In this document: positions 6,994-14,673 of the stretch, in pieces
Layout: each line of letters starts with the position of its first letter
How positions within the stretch are numbered: the stretch's first letter is position 1
DNA from: UBA2112 sp964596695
GTDB lineage: Bacteria; Patescibacteriota; Saccharimonadia; Saccharimonadales; Saccharimonadaceae
Direction of reading: 5' to 3'
NCBI GenBank assembly: GCA_964596695.1
Contig: CAZQVE010000008.1
Location: 1 to 33,781, forward strand
DNA: 33,781 nt
Notes under the pieces: generated by a model
The model's input: only the letters and a program-made list of their open reading frames with translations
Told to the model about the DNA's origin: nothing
Databases searched by the model: none
Program-made: the position numbers and the translations under genes

Positions 6994-7539
6994 CTATACT
7001 TTTTTGACTTGAAGCGCGTCCAGTTCGACGGGCGTGTCGCGACCAAACATGCTGACCATGACCTTGATCTTGCCCTTTTGCGTGTCAATCTCGCTGATCG
7101 CGCCGTCAAAACCTTTGAACGGACCGTCAGTAATACTGACAACTTCACCTTCGGAGTAATCGATATGGTGCTTCGGATCCTCCACACCCATGCGCTTTTT
7201 GATCTTACCGATTTCGGCGTCAGATACGGGAGTCGGTTCGGTACCGCTACCTACAAAGCCGGTAACACCGGGCGTATTACGGACGATATACCATGTTTCA
7301 TCGGTCAACTTCATCTCGACAAGCACGTAACCCTGAAAAATCTTGGTTTCGACAACTTTGCGCTTACCATTCTTGATCTGGATTTGCTTCTCCTTTGGCA
7401 CCATGACGTCAAAGATTTTATCGGCCATGTCGACAGCCTCGATACGCTGACGAATACTGTCAGCCACCTTCTCCTCGTAACCACTATAAGTATGGATTGC
7501 ATACCATTGGCGGGTACTGTCGTAGCGGTTTGAACTCAT
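6994..7539 (-). CDS. nusG: transcription termination/antitermination factor NusG
   Basis: 181 aa, typical NusG length. The NGN domain (about 11-110) has WYAIHTYSGYEEKVA, FQGYVLVEM and NTPGVTGFVG. The C-terminal KOW domain (about 128-181) has EGEVVSITDGPFKGFDGAI. NusG binds the RNA polymerase clamp and links it to Rho or the ribosome. It lies 13 nt downstream of secE, with AGGAG 9 nt before the ATG, in the conserved secE-nusG order. Confidence 0.97.
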   Translation of the reverse strand: MSSNRYDSTRQWYAIHTYSGYEEKVADSIRQRIEAVDMADKIFDVMVPKEKQIQIKNGKRKVVETKIFQGYVLVEMKLTDETWYIVRNTPGVTGFVGSGTEPTPVSDAEIGKIKKRMGVEDPKHHIDYSEGEVVSITDGPFKGFDGAISEIDTQKGKIKVMVSMFGRDTPVELDALQVKKV

Positions 7540-7552
7540 TAATTATGTCTCC

Positions 7553-7978
7553 TTATTTTCCTAAAATTAGATCAAATAGATATTTAAACCCGGCGTCCAA
7601 GAGCAGGACAAAAAGTACGAAGAACGCGCTATAGGCAATCACGGCACCGGTGAGGCTCCAGGTGGCGCGGCGATTAGGCCAGCGAACCTGGCGTAATTCT
7701 ACCCATGCGCCAATAAAGTAGCCACTGATACCCTTTATGACTCGCGAGAGGATATTGCCTCGTTTTACCTTGGTTTTGGTGGCTTTTGGAGCTTTCGGCT
7801 CTTTTGTCGCTTTTGCAACCTTTGTCTTGACGGCTTTTACTTTGGTTGTGACAGCTGCTTCGGTTGTCTCGCTGTTCTTGGCGCTTGCCGCCGGTGCACT
7901 GGCTCGGATTCGGACAACATTTGCGTCATCTTCGCGTTTCGCCGATGTCTTTTTGGTCTTTTTGGCCTTGTTTGCCAC
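7553..7978 (-). CDS. secE: preprotein translocase subunit SecE
   Basis: 141 aa. The C-terminal 65 residues are a single-TM SecE: the amphipathic WVELRQVRWPNRRATW motif (about 92-107) then one hydrophobic helix (about 110-135). The first 75 residues are an extra, disordered Lys/Ala/Thr-rich extension; plain bacterial SecE of this type is about 60-70 aa. SecE clamps SecY in the translocon. The start is a GTG (7976-7978) with GCGGAGGA 4 nt upstream. The basic tail may contact membrane lipids or the ribosome, which is inference. Confidence 0.92.
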   Translation of the reverse strand: MANKAKKTKKTSAKREDDANVVRIRASAPAASAKNSETTEAAVTTKVKAVKTKVAKATKEPKAPKATKTKVKRGNILSRVIKGISGYFIGAWVELRQVRWPNRRATWSLTGAVIAYSAFFVLFVLLLDAGFKYLFDLILGK

Positions 7979-8021
7979 GTCGTCCTCCGCTCACTTAAAG
8001 CAAATAAAAATAGTGCCTATT

Positions 8022-8063
8022 AAAATAGTCTGCTTAGGCAGACTGTCAACTAAGACTATAGTC
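8022..8063 (-). promoter_or_regulatory. secE-nusG promoter with a palindromic spacer
   Basis: Minus-strand TTGACA (8044-8049), 16 bp, TATTTT (8022-8027). The spacer is almost exactly an 18-bp hairpin/palindrome, AGTCTGC-n4-GCAGACT (8027-8044). It could equally terminate the upstream deaminase gene, since ATTTTAA follows. GACTATAGTC (8054-8063) is a second palindrome just upstream. Confidence 0.6.
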
Positions 8064-8079
8064 GACAGGGGCGAATATG

Positions 8080-8973
8080 TCAAGAAATCTGTGCTGCGAC
8101 CCGCTGTCTCAATATGTCGTAACGGTCATTCGTTGGTTGATGTGACAATACGTATTCTCTAGTGGACGCGTAGCCCTTCGTCTTGGGTGCGCCGTCAGTG
8201 AACGTCGTACCTTCGGGGAATTGCGAACGGGTGAGGTCAACTTCTTCGTCATCGATAAGGTTGTAGTAATGCGAATCGGGCGTTCCATCGGGCAATGTTG
8301 CAGTGGTATTGAGGATGTTGCCCCCCAGATAATCCTGCACGACACACGCCGTCACGGCGCATTGCCCAAGGGCTTTGTTGGCAGGTGACCATTCTTCCGA
8401 AGCAGACGTTTGCTTATCCCAGGACTCTTCCAGTATTTTGGCGAGCTGCTCCTTGCTGATATTGCTTTGTTTCTCCACTTTCTTGATTCCCAGCGCGTAG
8501 CTACTTGCTGTTTTTAGCGCGTAAGCCGTGCTAATGCCGACCCAGCGGTCGATGACGGGAACGCGTACGGACTTGATACCGGCGTAATTCATCTGTACCG
8601 CGCATCTGAGGCAGGTGTGATCAGCCTCATCCTTTATGTATGGTTCGCCGTTAGCCTTGACTCCGGCCACGTATAGGTCGCAGTCACGAAGATTGATGTC
8701 GCTGTCCCTGGCTTCCTGCAGCGCCCATTCCTCGGCGTGCCCGCAAGCGCCGATCATCGACTCAGTTCTTGAGGTTATTTGTAGACGGATACAGGTAGGA
8801 TCGCAGAGTGACGAGAGCTCCGGGATGTGTTTATTAGCACTACTGGCGACGACGAGACCATCGAGCACCACGAGTGCACCGAAGCCCATCTTTTGGCATG
8901 GTGATGCTGTAGCTAGTTCCAGGCATCTCCGGTAGTATGGATCGCTCAATAGCGGGTTTTGTTGCTTCTCCAT
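8080..8973 (-). CDS. zinc deaminase domain fused to a YunG-like domain
   Basis: 297 aa from the ATG at 8973, which has AAGGGG about 6 nt upstream. The N-terminal domain (about 10-145) is a cytidine/deoxycytidylate deaminase fold: HAE at 79-81 (zinc His plus catalytic Glu) and TCLRC at 120-124 (the CxxC zinc pair). The C-terminal domain (about 195-297) begins NKALGQCAVTACVVQDYLGG, then SHYYNLI and VDLTRSQF. This resembles Bacillus YunG-like proteins, in which a Cys-His pair suggests a papain-like fold; C205 and H235 would be the residues. I know of no characterised enzyme with this fusion. The substrate is unknown: nucleotide salvage for the first half is reasonable, the second is uncharacterised. 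Confidence 0.7.
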   Translation of the reverse strand: MEKQQNPLLSDPYYRRCLELATASPCQKMGFGALVVLDGLVVASSANKHIPELSSLCDPTCIRLQITSRTESMIGACGHAEEWALQEARDSDINLRDCDLYVAGVKANGEPYIKDEADHTCLRCAVQMNYAGIKSVRVPVIDRWVGISTAYALKTASSYALGIKKVEKQSNISKEQLAKILEESWDKQTSASEEWSPANKALGQCAVTACVVQDYLGGNILNTTATLPDGTPDSHYYNLIDDEEVDLTRSQFPEGTTFTDGAPKTKGYASTREYVLSHQPTNDRYDILRQRVAAQIS

Positions 8974-9039
8974 GTTTCCCCTTCTTTGTATACAAAAGTG
9001 TACCATGTAGCGGTACATCAAGGTAAAGCTTATGGTATC
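8974..9039. promoter_or_regulatory. divergent promoter region between the deaminase and GT2 genes
   Basis: It contains the palindrome TTGTATACAA (about 8987-8996), which can serve as a minus-strand -10 (TATACA), and the inverted repeat TGTACC-n7-GGTACA (about 8999-9017). TATGGT (9031-9036) lies just before the GT2 start. Arrangement of a shared operator is possible; no clear -35 pair is seen. Confidence 0.35.
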
Positions 9040-10155
9040 ATGGAGGTAATGACAACGCTTATACTTATGGCGATAGTCGGGGTGGTGGATTTAGTAGTGC
9101 TATCGCGACTGGTGTATGCCTTTAAGCTGCTCAGATTCCCCACTGATTTGAAGCCAGAGGTTAAGGACCTACCGACTATAAGCGTCTGCGTAGCGGCACG
9201 CAATGAAACGCATGCTATGACACAGTGTCTTGAGCGGGTCGTGGCGAGTGATTATCCGAAACTAGAGGTTATCGTACTGGACGATGGTTCACGCGACGAC
9301 ACATCTGTACTAATCAAGTCATTTGCTCATGCTGGCGTACGGTTTGTCGAGGGCAAGCAGTTGCCCGAAGGCTGGCTTGGCAAGAATTACGCGCAGTCGA
9401 TACTGGCACACGAGGCTAGCGGCAAATATGTGTTCTTCATGGATGTCGATACGCTAATAGAGCGCTTCACGATTGCACGGCTGGTGAGCTACCTCCTAAA
9501 ACACGACGCAAAGATGCTATCAGTGTTACCGATCAGAGATGACGCATGGCAAACGAGTACTCTCATGACCACGATGCGGCACTTCTGGACGATGGTGCGA
9601 TTTACGCCGAACCACCCAAGAGGAGTAAGCAGTGCCTGGATGGTAGAACGGCAGTTCATATTGGATGAATTTGCAAACGATAAGACGCTGCCAATGTCGA
9701 TGTTGCTCGAGACAGCTATCGCTCGTAAACTCTCGGGCGCACGCAAGTATCGTCTTGTGTTGAGTAGCGCATGGTTGGGGCTCCGTTACGAAAAGAAATA
9801 CTCGTCACAGATAGAGACGAGCATTCGTCTTCTCTACCCGCAGTGCGATGCGTACATTCTGCAAGTATTGTGGCTCATGGTGTTGCTCGGTGTAACTCTC
9901 ACGCCGTACATAGTCGTATGGTGGCAGCCGTGGGCAGTAACACCGATCGTCATGCAGTTCGGTATAGCGTATTTTTACCTCAGCAAAATATGGCTTCATT
10001 ATCGAGTTGCGGGAGCACTGCTCATACCGCTTACTATCGTACAAGAGATATGGCTACTCGTTCTCAGTACCTACCACTATAAGCGCGGTACTGTCACCTG
10101 GAAGGGTCGCCCAATATCCATCAAGCCGCAACGAAGCACCTCTGTTAAATCGTAG
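9040..10155 (+). CDS. membrane-bound family 2 glycosyltransferase
   Basis: 371 aa (ATG 9040; an in-frame ATG at 9049 is equally possible). There is an N-terminal TM anchor (about 4-24), then a GT-A domain with SVCVAARNE, VIVLDDGSRDDT (UDP-sugar site) and the metal-binding FMDVDT. LPEGWLGKNYA resembles the GW-GK-A segment of carotenoid/hopanoid-type GT2 enzymes such as CrtQ and HpnB. Two or three TM helices follow near residues 285-355. It probably transfers a sugar to a lipid or polyprenyl acceptor at the membrane; the acceptor is unknown. The last 11 bp overlap the convergent metalloprotease gene. Confidence 0.85.
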   Translation: MEVMTTLILMAIVGVVDLVVLSRLVYAFKLLRFPTDLKPEVKDLPTISVCVAARNETHAMTQCLERVVASDYPKLEVIVLDDGSRDDTSVLIKSFAHAGVRFVEGKQLPEGWLGKNYAQSILAHEASGKYVFFMDVDTLIERFTIARLVSYLLKHDAKMLSVLPIRDDAWQTSTLMTTMRHFWTMVRFTPNHPRGVSSAWMVERQFILDEFANDKTLPMSMLLETAIARKLSGARKYRLVLSSAWLGLRYEKKYSSQIETSIRLLYPQCDAYILQVLWLMVLLGVTLTPYIVVWWQPWAVTPIVMQFGIAYFYLSKIWLHYRVAGALLIPLTIVQEIWLLVLSTYHYKRGTVTWKGRPISIKPQRSTSVKS

Positions 10156-10834
10156 GGCTATGGCTCTTGAGTAGTTTTCGGTGGAGCTTATAGCTTGGAT
10201 CCGCGTTTTCGACGAGCCGCCAGAACTTCGGCGAGTGGTTCATTTGCTTAGTGTGGCACAGTTCATGGATGATGACGTAGTCAATCAGCTCGTGCGGGAG
10301 CTTCATCAGCGCGATATTGAGGCTTATCGTTCCACTGGTGCTACAGCTTCCCCAGCGGCTACTAGCATGTGAGAAGCGAGACTTCTCGTAGCTATATCCA
10401 TGCCGTTCCGCTAGGTATTTCAAGCGGCGGGGCAGATAACTCTTGGCCTCGGAGCGTAACGCAGTAATAATGGCGTCACGAACCATTCGTTCGGTGGCCG
10501 GATGCTCCAGGCTGTCGCCAGGACCCAACGCGACGACAATCGATTGTCCGCTATGGCGGACGCTGGTGCGAATAGACTTGCCGACGATAAGCTTGTGACT
10601 CTTGCCTATTGTCATGCCGTCCTGAAGCTTATACGTCGGAGCCTGCTGTTCGAGCATTTTACGTAGCTGTGATCGCGACGTTTTGACGAGCCTGCGAAGT
10701 ACGAGTAACGGCGCATACGGTGGTAGTGACGCGCGTAACGTGCCGTCCGGAGCAACGCTGATACGTACGGATCGTGCACGAACACTGCGGCGAACAGTTA
10801 TTTCGCCGAATTCGTCGTCAAAAATCGTTGGCAT
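10145..10834 (-). CDS. YgjP-type (DUF45/SprT-like) zinc metalloprotease
   Basis: 229-231 aa protein of the YgjP/DUF45 family. The C-terminal catalytic part shows the diagnostic SRWGSCSTSGTISLN followed by HELCHTKQMNHSPKFW (HExxH zinc site with a distal His). The N-terminal half is the usual beta-rich region with VRRSVRARSVRISVAPDG. Such proteins are predicted peptidases, often near restriction or stress genes, with unclear substrates. The start could be the GTG at 10838-10840, which abuts the upstream TAG, or the ATG at 10834 with AGGTG 4 nt upstream; I prefer the ATG. It is cotranscribed with the P-loop gene ahead of it. Confidence 0.88.
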   Translation of the reverse strand: MPTIFDDEFGEITVRRSVRARSVRISVAPDGTLRASLPPYAPLLVLRRLVKTSRSQLRKMLEQQAPTYKLQDGMTIGKSHKLIVGKSIRTSVRHSGQSIVVALGPGDSLEHPATERMVRDAIITALRSEAKSYLPRRLKYLAERHGYSYEKSRFSHASSRWGSCSTSGTISLNIALMKLPHELIDYVIIHELCHTKQMNHSPKFWRLVENADPSYKLHRKLLKSHSPTI

Positions 10835-10840
10835 AAACAC

Positions 10841-11413
10841 CTACCGGGTTATTCGCCCGCGAGTCGGCAGCGGTCGGGGTGGAGGAAGCTTGATCTTGGT
10901 TTTTTCAACGGTAGGACGTTCGGCCGCCAATCTTTTCAGAACCGCGCGCGCTTGAGATGCATACGTGTGCTTACCACTTATAACGAGTACGGATTCGGCC
11001 GAAGACGGGTTCTGGAACTCATCGACTTTCGCGTCAAATTCCTCAAGCGTCATGGTTGCCGTCTTGGCGTGTACGGAACGCTGTTCGGCGGTTGCAGGCG
11101 CGGTCTGAACCCAAACGAATAGCGGCTTATAGCCGTGTTTTTGGGCGAGGGACACTAGCTCTCGTCGATCGGCAAGCTTGTCGCCGCGACCATCAATCAC
11201 AATAGTCTGTCGAGTGAGAAGCAGCTGACTAAGGGCGTAGTTTGCTATTTGGGCAGCCAGCTTGTCGTCTCCGGCCATTTGTCTGAGCTCCGCATAGTCG
11301 ATGCAAGGTGCGTTGAATGTCTGCGCGAACTTACTACTAAATTCACTTTTACCTGCTCCGGGTATACCGATCGTGACGATGAGGTGGGGTTGGCTAAGCT
11401 GAAGTGATTTCAT
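10841..11413 (-). CDS. P-loop ATPase/kinase (AAA_33, zeta/PNK-like)
   Basis: 190 aa. Walker A is GIPGAGKSEFS (about 16-26). A likely Walker B-like strand TIVIDGRGDKLADRRELVSLA (about 70-90) matches small kinases of the AAA_33/polynucleotide kinase group, which phosphorylate a small molecule or nucleic-acid end. The C-terminal 30 residues are Pro/Arg/Lys-rich and probably disordered. It is the first gene of a two-gene unit with the YgjP-type protease and is divergent from the histidine kinase across 82 bp. No partner antitoxin is visible, so I do not call it a zeta toxin. Confidence 0.75.
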   Translation of the reverse strand: MKSLQLSQPHLIVTIGIPGAGKSEFSSKFAQTFNAPCIDYAELRQMAGDDKLAAQIANYALSQLLLTRQTIVIDGRGDKLADRRELVSLAQKHGYKPLFVWVQTAPATAEQRSVHAKTATMTLEEFDAKVDEFQNPSSAESVLVISGKHTYASQARAVLKRLAAERPTVEKTKIKLPPPRPLPTRGRITR

Positions 11414-11459
11414 GTTGTTGCTAGTATACCAAAAATATGTAGCAGGGGTCTACGCAAAA

Positions 11460-11489
11460 TTGGCAATAAACGTAAACAGTTTGTATACT
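11460..11489 (+). promoter_or_regulatory. promoter of the histidine kinase, predicting a leaderless mRNA
   Basis: TTGGCA (11460-11465), 18 bp, TATACT (11484-11489). Only 6 nt separate the -10 from the ATG at 11496, so transcription should start at or next to the start codon. No Shine-Dalgarno sequence is present, consistent with leaderless translation. Confidence 0.65.
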
Positions 11490-11495
11490 GGTGGC

Positions 11496-13205
11496 ATGAC
11501 CGACGAAACCAATGTAGTGACGAAACCGCTCGCCGCGGGTATCGGCTTGGTCTGTTTGCTGATCGCTGTGATGATCGCGACTCAGCTATTCGTGGGCGTC
11601 GTGGCGTTTGATGACTACATGCCGGTCGTTCCGTTTACCTTCGTTTCTAATCTGGTTATTTTGCCGGTATTACTTTTTTTGGCAACGAAATTCAAACAAG
11701 CAAAACTCCCGGCACTCGTATGGTTACACGTGTCGATGGCGGTGATGATTCTCTTTTTCTCCCAGACGTATAGCCCGTTTACGACGGCATGGTCGATCCT
11801 TGTACTGGTGGCCTCCACCTACTATTCATGGCGGGGTTTTATTGCCAGTATCGCTACGCTCGTCGTTATCGGTGCGCTCTATATCGCTCTTTTTCCGACG
11901 CGTATCGTCGATGAATACTCCTCGTTGATAAATTATGGGTTTTTGAGTGTTCTTGTTATTGCGCTGACGGTATTTCTTTCGTTTCTTTTCGTACGCGTTA
12001 TTATGCGCAGCAACAAAAAGAACCGTGACCTAGCCAATGCTCAGCGTTCTGAGCAGATGCAAGTTACTCGTCTGAACACGCTATTGAACAGTATTAGCGA
12101 CGCCGTCATGACGCTCAATCGTTATGGTCGCGTCACTTCACAAAATGCCGCAGCGCAAGTGTTTTTTGATACGAACCAGTCATTGATAGGCCGGGATATC
12201 GACAAGATACTTCAGCTAGTCGATGGCGACAACAAGGCGGTCAGCGTTCGCGGCATGATAGCGGAAATCAAGTCTTCAAGCGTGCGTGACGATTTGTCGG
12301 TCGCAGCAGAAAACGACACGCGTCACTTGAGTATACAAATTTCGCGTATCCGTAGCACATTTGACGATAGTGAGGAATACGGTGTCGTGCTGATTATTCG
12401 TGACATCACCAAACAAAAGACTCTGGAAGAGGAAAAGGACGAATTTATCAGCGTTACCAGCCATGAATTACGTACGCCCGTTGCTATTGCAGAGGGTAGC
12501 TTGAGCAACCTATTGCTGTTACAAGAACGTGGAACGTCGGGCGACAAGCTGAGGGACGCAGCCGATGCCGCACATTCTCAAGTGGTATATCTGGCAAAGA
12601 TGATTAACGACCTCTCTACTCTGTCGCGTGCTGAGCGTGGCGTTGGTGACATTTCTGAGGTGATTGATCTTAACGAGCTGTTACACAACCTCTATACAAA
12701 ATACACGCACGAGGCGGAACAGAAATCATTGCACCTGAACCTGGATGCCGAAGCAAACTTGCCGTCAGTTGAAACAAGCCGTCTGTATCTGGAAGAAATT
12801 CTCCAGAATTTCGTGACAAATTCGATCAAGTATACAAAAGAGGGCTCTGTAACACTGGGTGCCAAGCTAAAGTCTGACGGTTACGTCGAGTTTTTCGTCT
12901 CGGATACGGGTATTGGCATAAGTAAGTCCGACTTAGCGCATGTGTTTGAGCGTTTTTACCGCAGTGAGGATTACCGTACGCGTGAGTCGAGCGGAACCGG
13001 GCTGGGCTTGTACGTCGTCAAAAAACTAGCCGATAAACTGGACACGAAGGTTGATGTAGAGAGTCGTCTGAACAGCGGGTCAAGGTTTAGTTTCGTCCTG
13101 CCGCTAAAGACACGTAAGTTATCCGCTCCTCAGGGTGCGGTAGCCGAGCAGATCGCCGATCCCACGGAGGAGCCTAAGTCGGAAGCCGCCCCCGCCGCTC
13201 AATAG
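11496..13205 (+). CDS. membrane PAS-containing sensor histidine kinase
   Basis: 569 aa. Six or so TM helices occupy residues 10-170, a MASE-like membrane sensor without an obvious periplasmic domain. A short coiled coil and PAS domain (about 190-305, ending IIRDITKQK) follow. The kinase core has H-box SHELRTP (His323), N-box NFVTNSIKYT (Asn442), G1 SDTGIGIS, F-box FERFYRS and G2 GTGLGL (501-505). The Pro/Ala/Glu-rich tail (542-569) is disordered. No response regulator is adjacent, so it is an orphan here. The ATG at 11496 is chosen because the promoter ends 6 nt before it. Confidence 0.92.
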   Translation: MTDETNVVTKPLAAGIGLVCLLIAVMIATQLFVGVVAFDDYMPVVPFTFVSNLVILPVLLFLATKFKQAKLPALVWLHVSMAVMILFFSQTYSPFTTAWSILVLVASTYYSWRGFIASIATLVVIGALYIALFPTRIVDEYSSLINYGFLSVLVIALTVFLSFLFVRVIMRSNKKNRDLANAQRSEQMQVTRLNTLLNSISDAVMTLNRYGRVTSQNAAAQVFFDTNQSLIGRDIDKILQLVDGDNKAVSVRGMIAEIKSSSVRDDLSVAAENDTRHLSIQISRIRSTFDDSEEYGVVLIIRDITKQKTLEEEKDEFISVTSHELRTPVAIAEGSLSNLLLLQERGTSGDKLRDAADAAHSQVVYLAKMINDLSTLSRAERGVGDISEVIDLNELLHNLYTKYTHEAEQKSLHLNLDAEANLPSVETSRLYLEEILQNFVTNSIKYTKEGSVTLGAKLKSDGYVEFFVSDTGIGISKSDLAHVFERFYRSEDYRTRESSGTGLGLYVVKKLADKLDTKVDVESRLNSGSRFSFVLPLKTRKLSAPQGAVAEQIADPTEEPKSEAAPAAQ

Positions 13206-13252
13206 AAAAAGCTCGCCTCTCCCGCCACCGTATGGTAGCGGGAGGGACGAGC
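13204..13252 (-). terminator. terminator of the SPFH gene
   Basis: Long hairpin GCTCG-n-CTCCCGC / GCGGGAG-n-CGAGC (13211-13252) with a minus-strand TTTTT (13206-13210). It lies between the convergent kinase and SPFH genes. Confidence 0.8.
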
Positions 13253-13268
13253 CATAGGGTTGGGATGG

Positions 13269-13919
13269 CTAGGCGGCCTCGGGTCGCAGTGGAACGACGT
13301 TCCCGATTTTGCGAATCGCTTGAGCCTGAACTTCTGCGTCGGAACGTGCAAAGTGATTTACCATCAACTTCGTCCATGTAACACCGTGCTCCAAAAGTCC
13401 GGCACGAGCTTCACTTTCGCACGGAACATAGATAAGATCCGAGCGAGAGCAGTCTTCGACTGGCGTCCTCTCCAAATAGCTCTGGATTGCGCTACTGATT
13501 GCACCACGTGCAAACTCACCGAGGTCGTCAAGCTTCCACGTGCTTGCTGAGAAGACATACCCGGGCGTCACGCGGGACTTGATAGTTGCAGATAGCTGCC
13601 ACTTCTCTCGCTCGCCATCTCTTGTCAGGCGCTCGATACCATCGAGGTTGATGGAATCGTTACGTTCCTCGACATTCACCACCTCGATACGATATGCGCC
13701 GAGGGGACGAAATAGAAAACCGGTGTATTCTTTCGCCCCGTCTGAATCTGGACCGGGATCCGAGTCGCGTACGACCTTGCGCCACCGTGTAACGACCCCT
13801 CGCTCGTACTCACGAACGATACGAAAGGACTTAAAGAAAGCTGCAACACCGCCGGCACCCCCAAGGATGCCTGCGATCCAGCCAAGGTTCTGACTTATGA
13901 AGCTAAGCATCCTGTTCAC
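13269..13919 (-). CDS. SPFH/Band 7 (stomatin-like) domain protein
   Basis: 216 aa. A short hydrophobic N-terminus (about 8-30, Gly/Ala-rich) acts as membrane anchor. It is followed by IVREYERGVVTRWRKVV and a GPG-like PGP, the start signature of SPFH/Band 7 domains, with the domain continuing to about residue 185 (VVNVEERND, ATIKSRVTPGYVF, IQSYLERTP). It is short and lacks the long coiled-coil tail of flotillins. Family members form membrane-microdomain scaffolds. It has a TTGATA-17-TAGACT promoter, an AGGAGGTGA Shine-Dalgarno 5 nt before the ATG and its own terminator, so it is a self-contained unit. Confidence 0.8.
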   Translation of the reverse strand: MNRMLSFISQNLGWIAGILGGAGGVAAFFKSFRIVREYERGVVTRWRKVVRDSDPGPDSDGAKEYTGFLFRPLGAYRIEVVNVEERNDSINLDGIERLTRDGEREKWQLSATIKSRVTPGYVFSASTWKLDDLGEFARGAISSAIQSYLERTPVEDCSRSDLIYVPCESEARAGLLEHGVTWTKLMVNHFARSDAEVQAQAIRKIGNVVPLRPEAA

Positions 13920-13965
13920 CTCCTAAGGTGCTACGCTTGACGGAATTTCCGTCCTCGTTGTCGGT

Positions 13966-13994
13966 AGTCTACCAGAAAAAAGAAGGCATATCAA
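13966..13994 (-). promoter_or_regulatory. promoter of the SPFH gene
   Basis: Minus-strand TTGATA (13989-13994), 17 bp, TAGACT (13966-13971). The small palindrome GACGGAA-TTCCGTC (13939-13953) lies in the leader. Confidence 0.6.
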
Positions 13995-14031
13995 ACGACC
14001 TTTTTGCGGGTAAAATTCTACGGTTTTTTGT

Positions 14032-14071
14032 AACAACCACAGTCATCTAGGTATAAATAACTGTGGTTGTT
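14032..14071. repeat. 12-bp perfect inverted repeat
   Basis: AACAACCACAGT (14032-14043) and ACTGTGGTTGTT (14060-14071) with a 16-nt loop. No U-tract follows on either strand, so it is not an obvious terminator. It marks the outer edge of the tRNA-Trp cassette region. Confidence 0.7.
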
Positions 14072-14101
14072 GCACGTGAGTTTGACGCTCTCGGGTGTGT
14101 A

Positions 14102-14126
14102 AAGAGCCCGGGGATACCGGGCTCTT
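14102..14126 (-). terminator. GC-rich hairpin ending the 14155-14430 cassette
   Basis: AAGAGCCCGG (14102-14111) pairs with CCGGGCTCTT (14117-14126). The same arms recur at 14636-14663 behind the neighbouring cassette gene. Confidence 0.65.
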
Positions 14127-14154
14127 GCGGCCTGCGTCCTATGGCGAGGCCGCG

Positions 14155-14430
14155 TCAGACTCGTAATGGATGTGTGTAGTAGATAGCGTTGTCTTCGAAC
14201 ATCTGTTCCGCTCCATGGTCCATCTTCGGGCCAAAGATCTGCATGAGCTCCCAGATTTGGAATTCGCTCCACCCCTCTCCTGCGTCGTGCATCTTGATGA
14301 CGACTTCACGGTCAGCGGATGTCCATGATGACGGAACCGGAATGTTCTCGATCCAGTCGCGCAGAACTGTCTGTCCGTATGACGTGAGTTTCAACCACAC
14401 CGGATCGTTGATGTTGCCGTAGCCTTTCAC
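14155..14430 (-). CDS. orphan 91-aa hypothetical protein
   Basis: Not recognised. A GTG at 14428-14430 has AAGGAG 5 nt upstream and is the best start; the frame is open to an ATG at 14481 without a Shine-Dalgarno, which would add 17 residues. The protein reads like a small soluble domain: LKLTSYGQTVLRDWIENI (a winged-helix-like pattern), then KMHDAGEGWSEFQIWELMQI, possibly a two-helix bundle. A weak TTGTTT-15-CATAAT promoter lies about 14475-14505. It is followed by the hairpin at 14102-14126. The gene, its terminator and its upstream repeat form one unit of a two-unit array. Confidence 0.55.
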   Translation of the reverse strand: MKGYGNINDPVWLKLTSYGQTVLRDWIENIPVPSSWTSADREVVIKMHDAGEGWSEFQIWELMQIFGPKMDHGAEQMFEDNAIYYTHPLRV

Positions 14431-14537
14431 CTCAACTCCTTGATGTCTGAGTTCACAACACTTTCGTGGTGCTAATGCCATTATGACATAATTTTTACAA
14501 AAACAATCTCATGGCAAAAGAACCACCGACTATTGTC

Positions 14538-14589
14538 CCAATGTCAGATTGGCCTGTTGGATGTCAACGGGGATAAATTCTATGGCAGA
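14538..14589. repeat. cassette-associated repeat, copy 1
   Basis: Starts AATGTCAGATTGG and ends GATAAATTCTATGGCAG (about 14571-14587). The same blocks with a divergent middle recur at 15296-15347. It lies upstream of the 14155-14430 gene. The final TGGCAG plus following bases resemble the 3' end of tRNA-Trp. Confidence 0.7.
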
Positions 14590-14635
14590 GCACTGTCTAC
14601 GCTTTTAGACTCGAGTTGATATTGCAGGACGTGCG

Positions 14636-14663
14636 AAGAGCCCGGAGTGGTTACCGGGCTCTT
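14636..14663 (-). terminator. GC-rich hairpin ending the 14674-15174 cassette
   Basis: AAGAGCCCGG (14636-14645) and CCGGGCTCTT (14654-14663), the same arms as at 14102-14126. There is no U-tract on the minus strand. Confidence 0.6.
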
Positions 14664-14673
14664 GCGACCTGTG

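Noticed and set aside
6964..7533. Long plus-strand frame opposite nusG
   Set aside because: Antisense shadow of a conserved gene; it begins in the nusG terminator.
8959..9039. Upstream extension of the GT2 gene
   Set aside because: Would add 27 residues through the divergent promoter region and overlap the deaminase start; the TM anchor begins after the ATG at 9040/9049.
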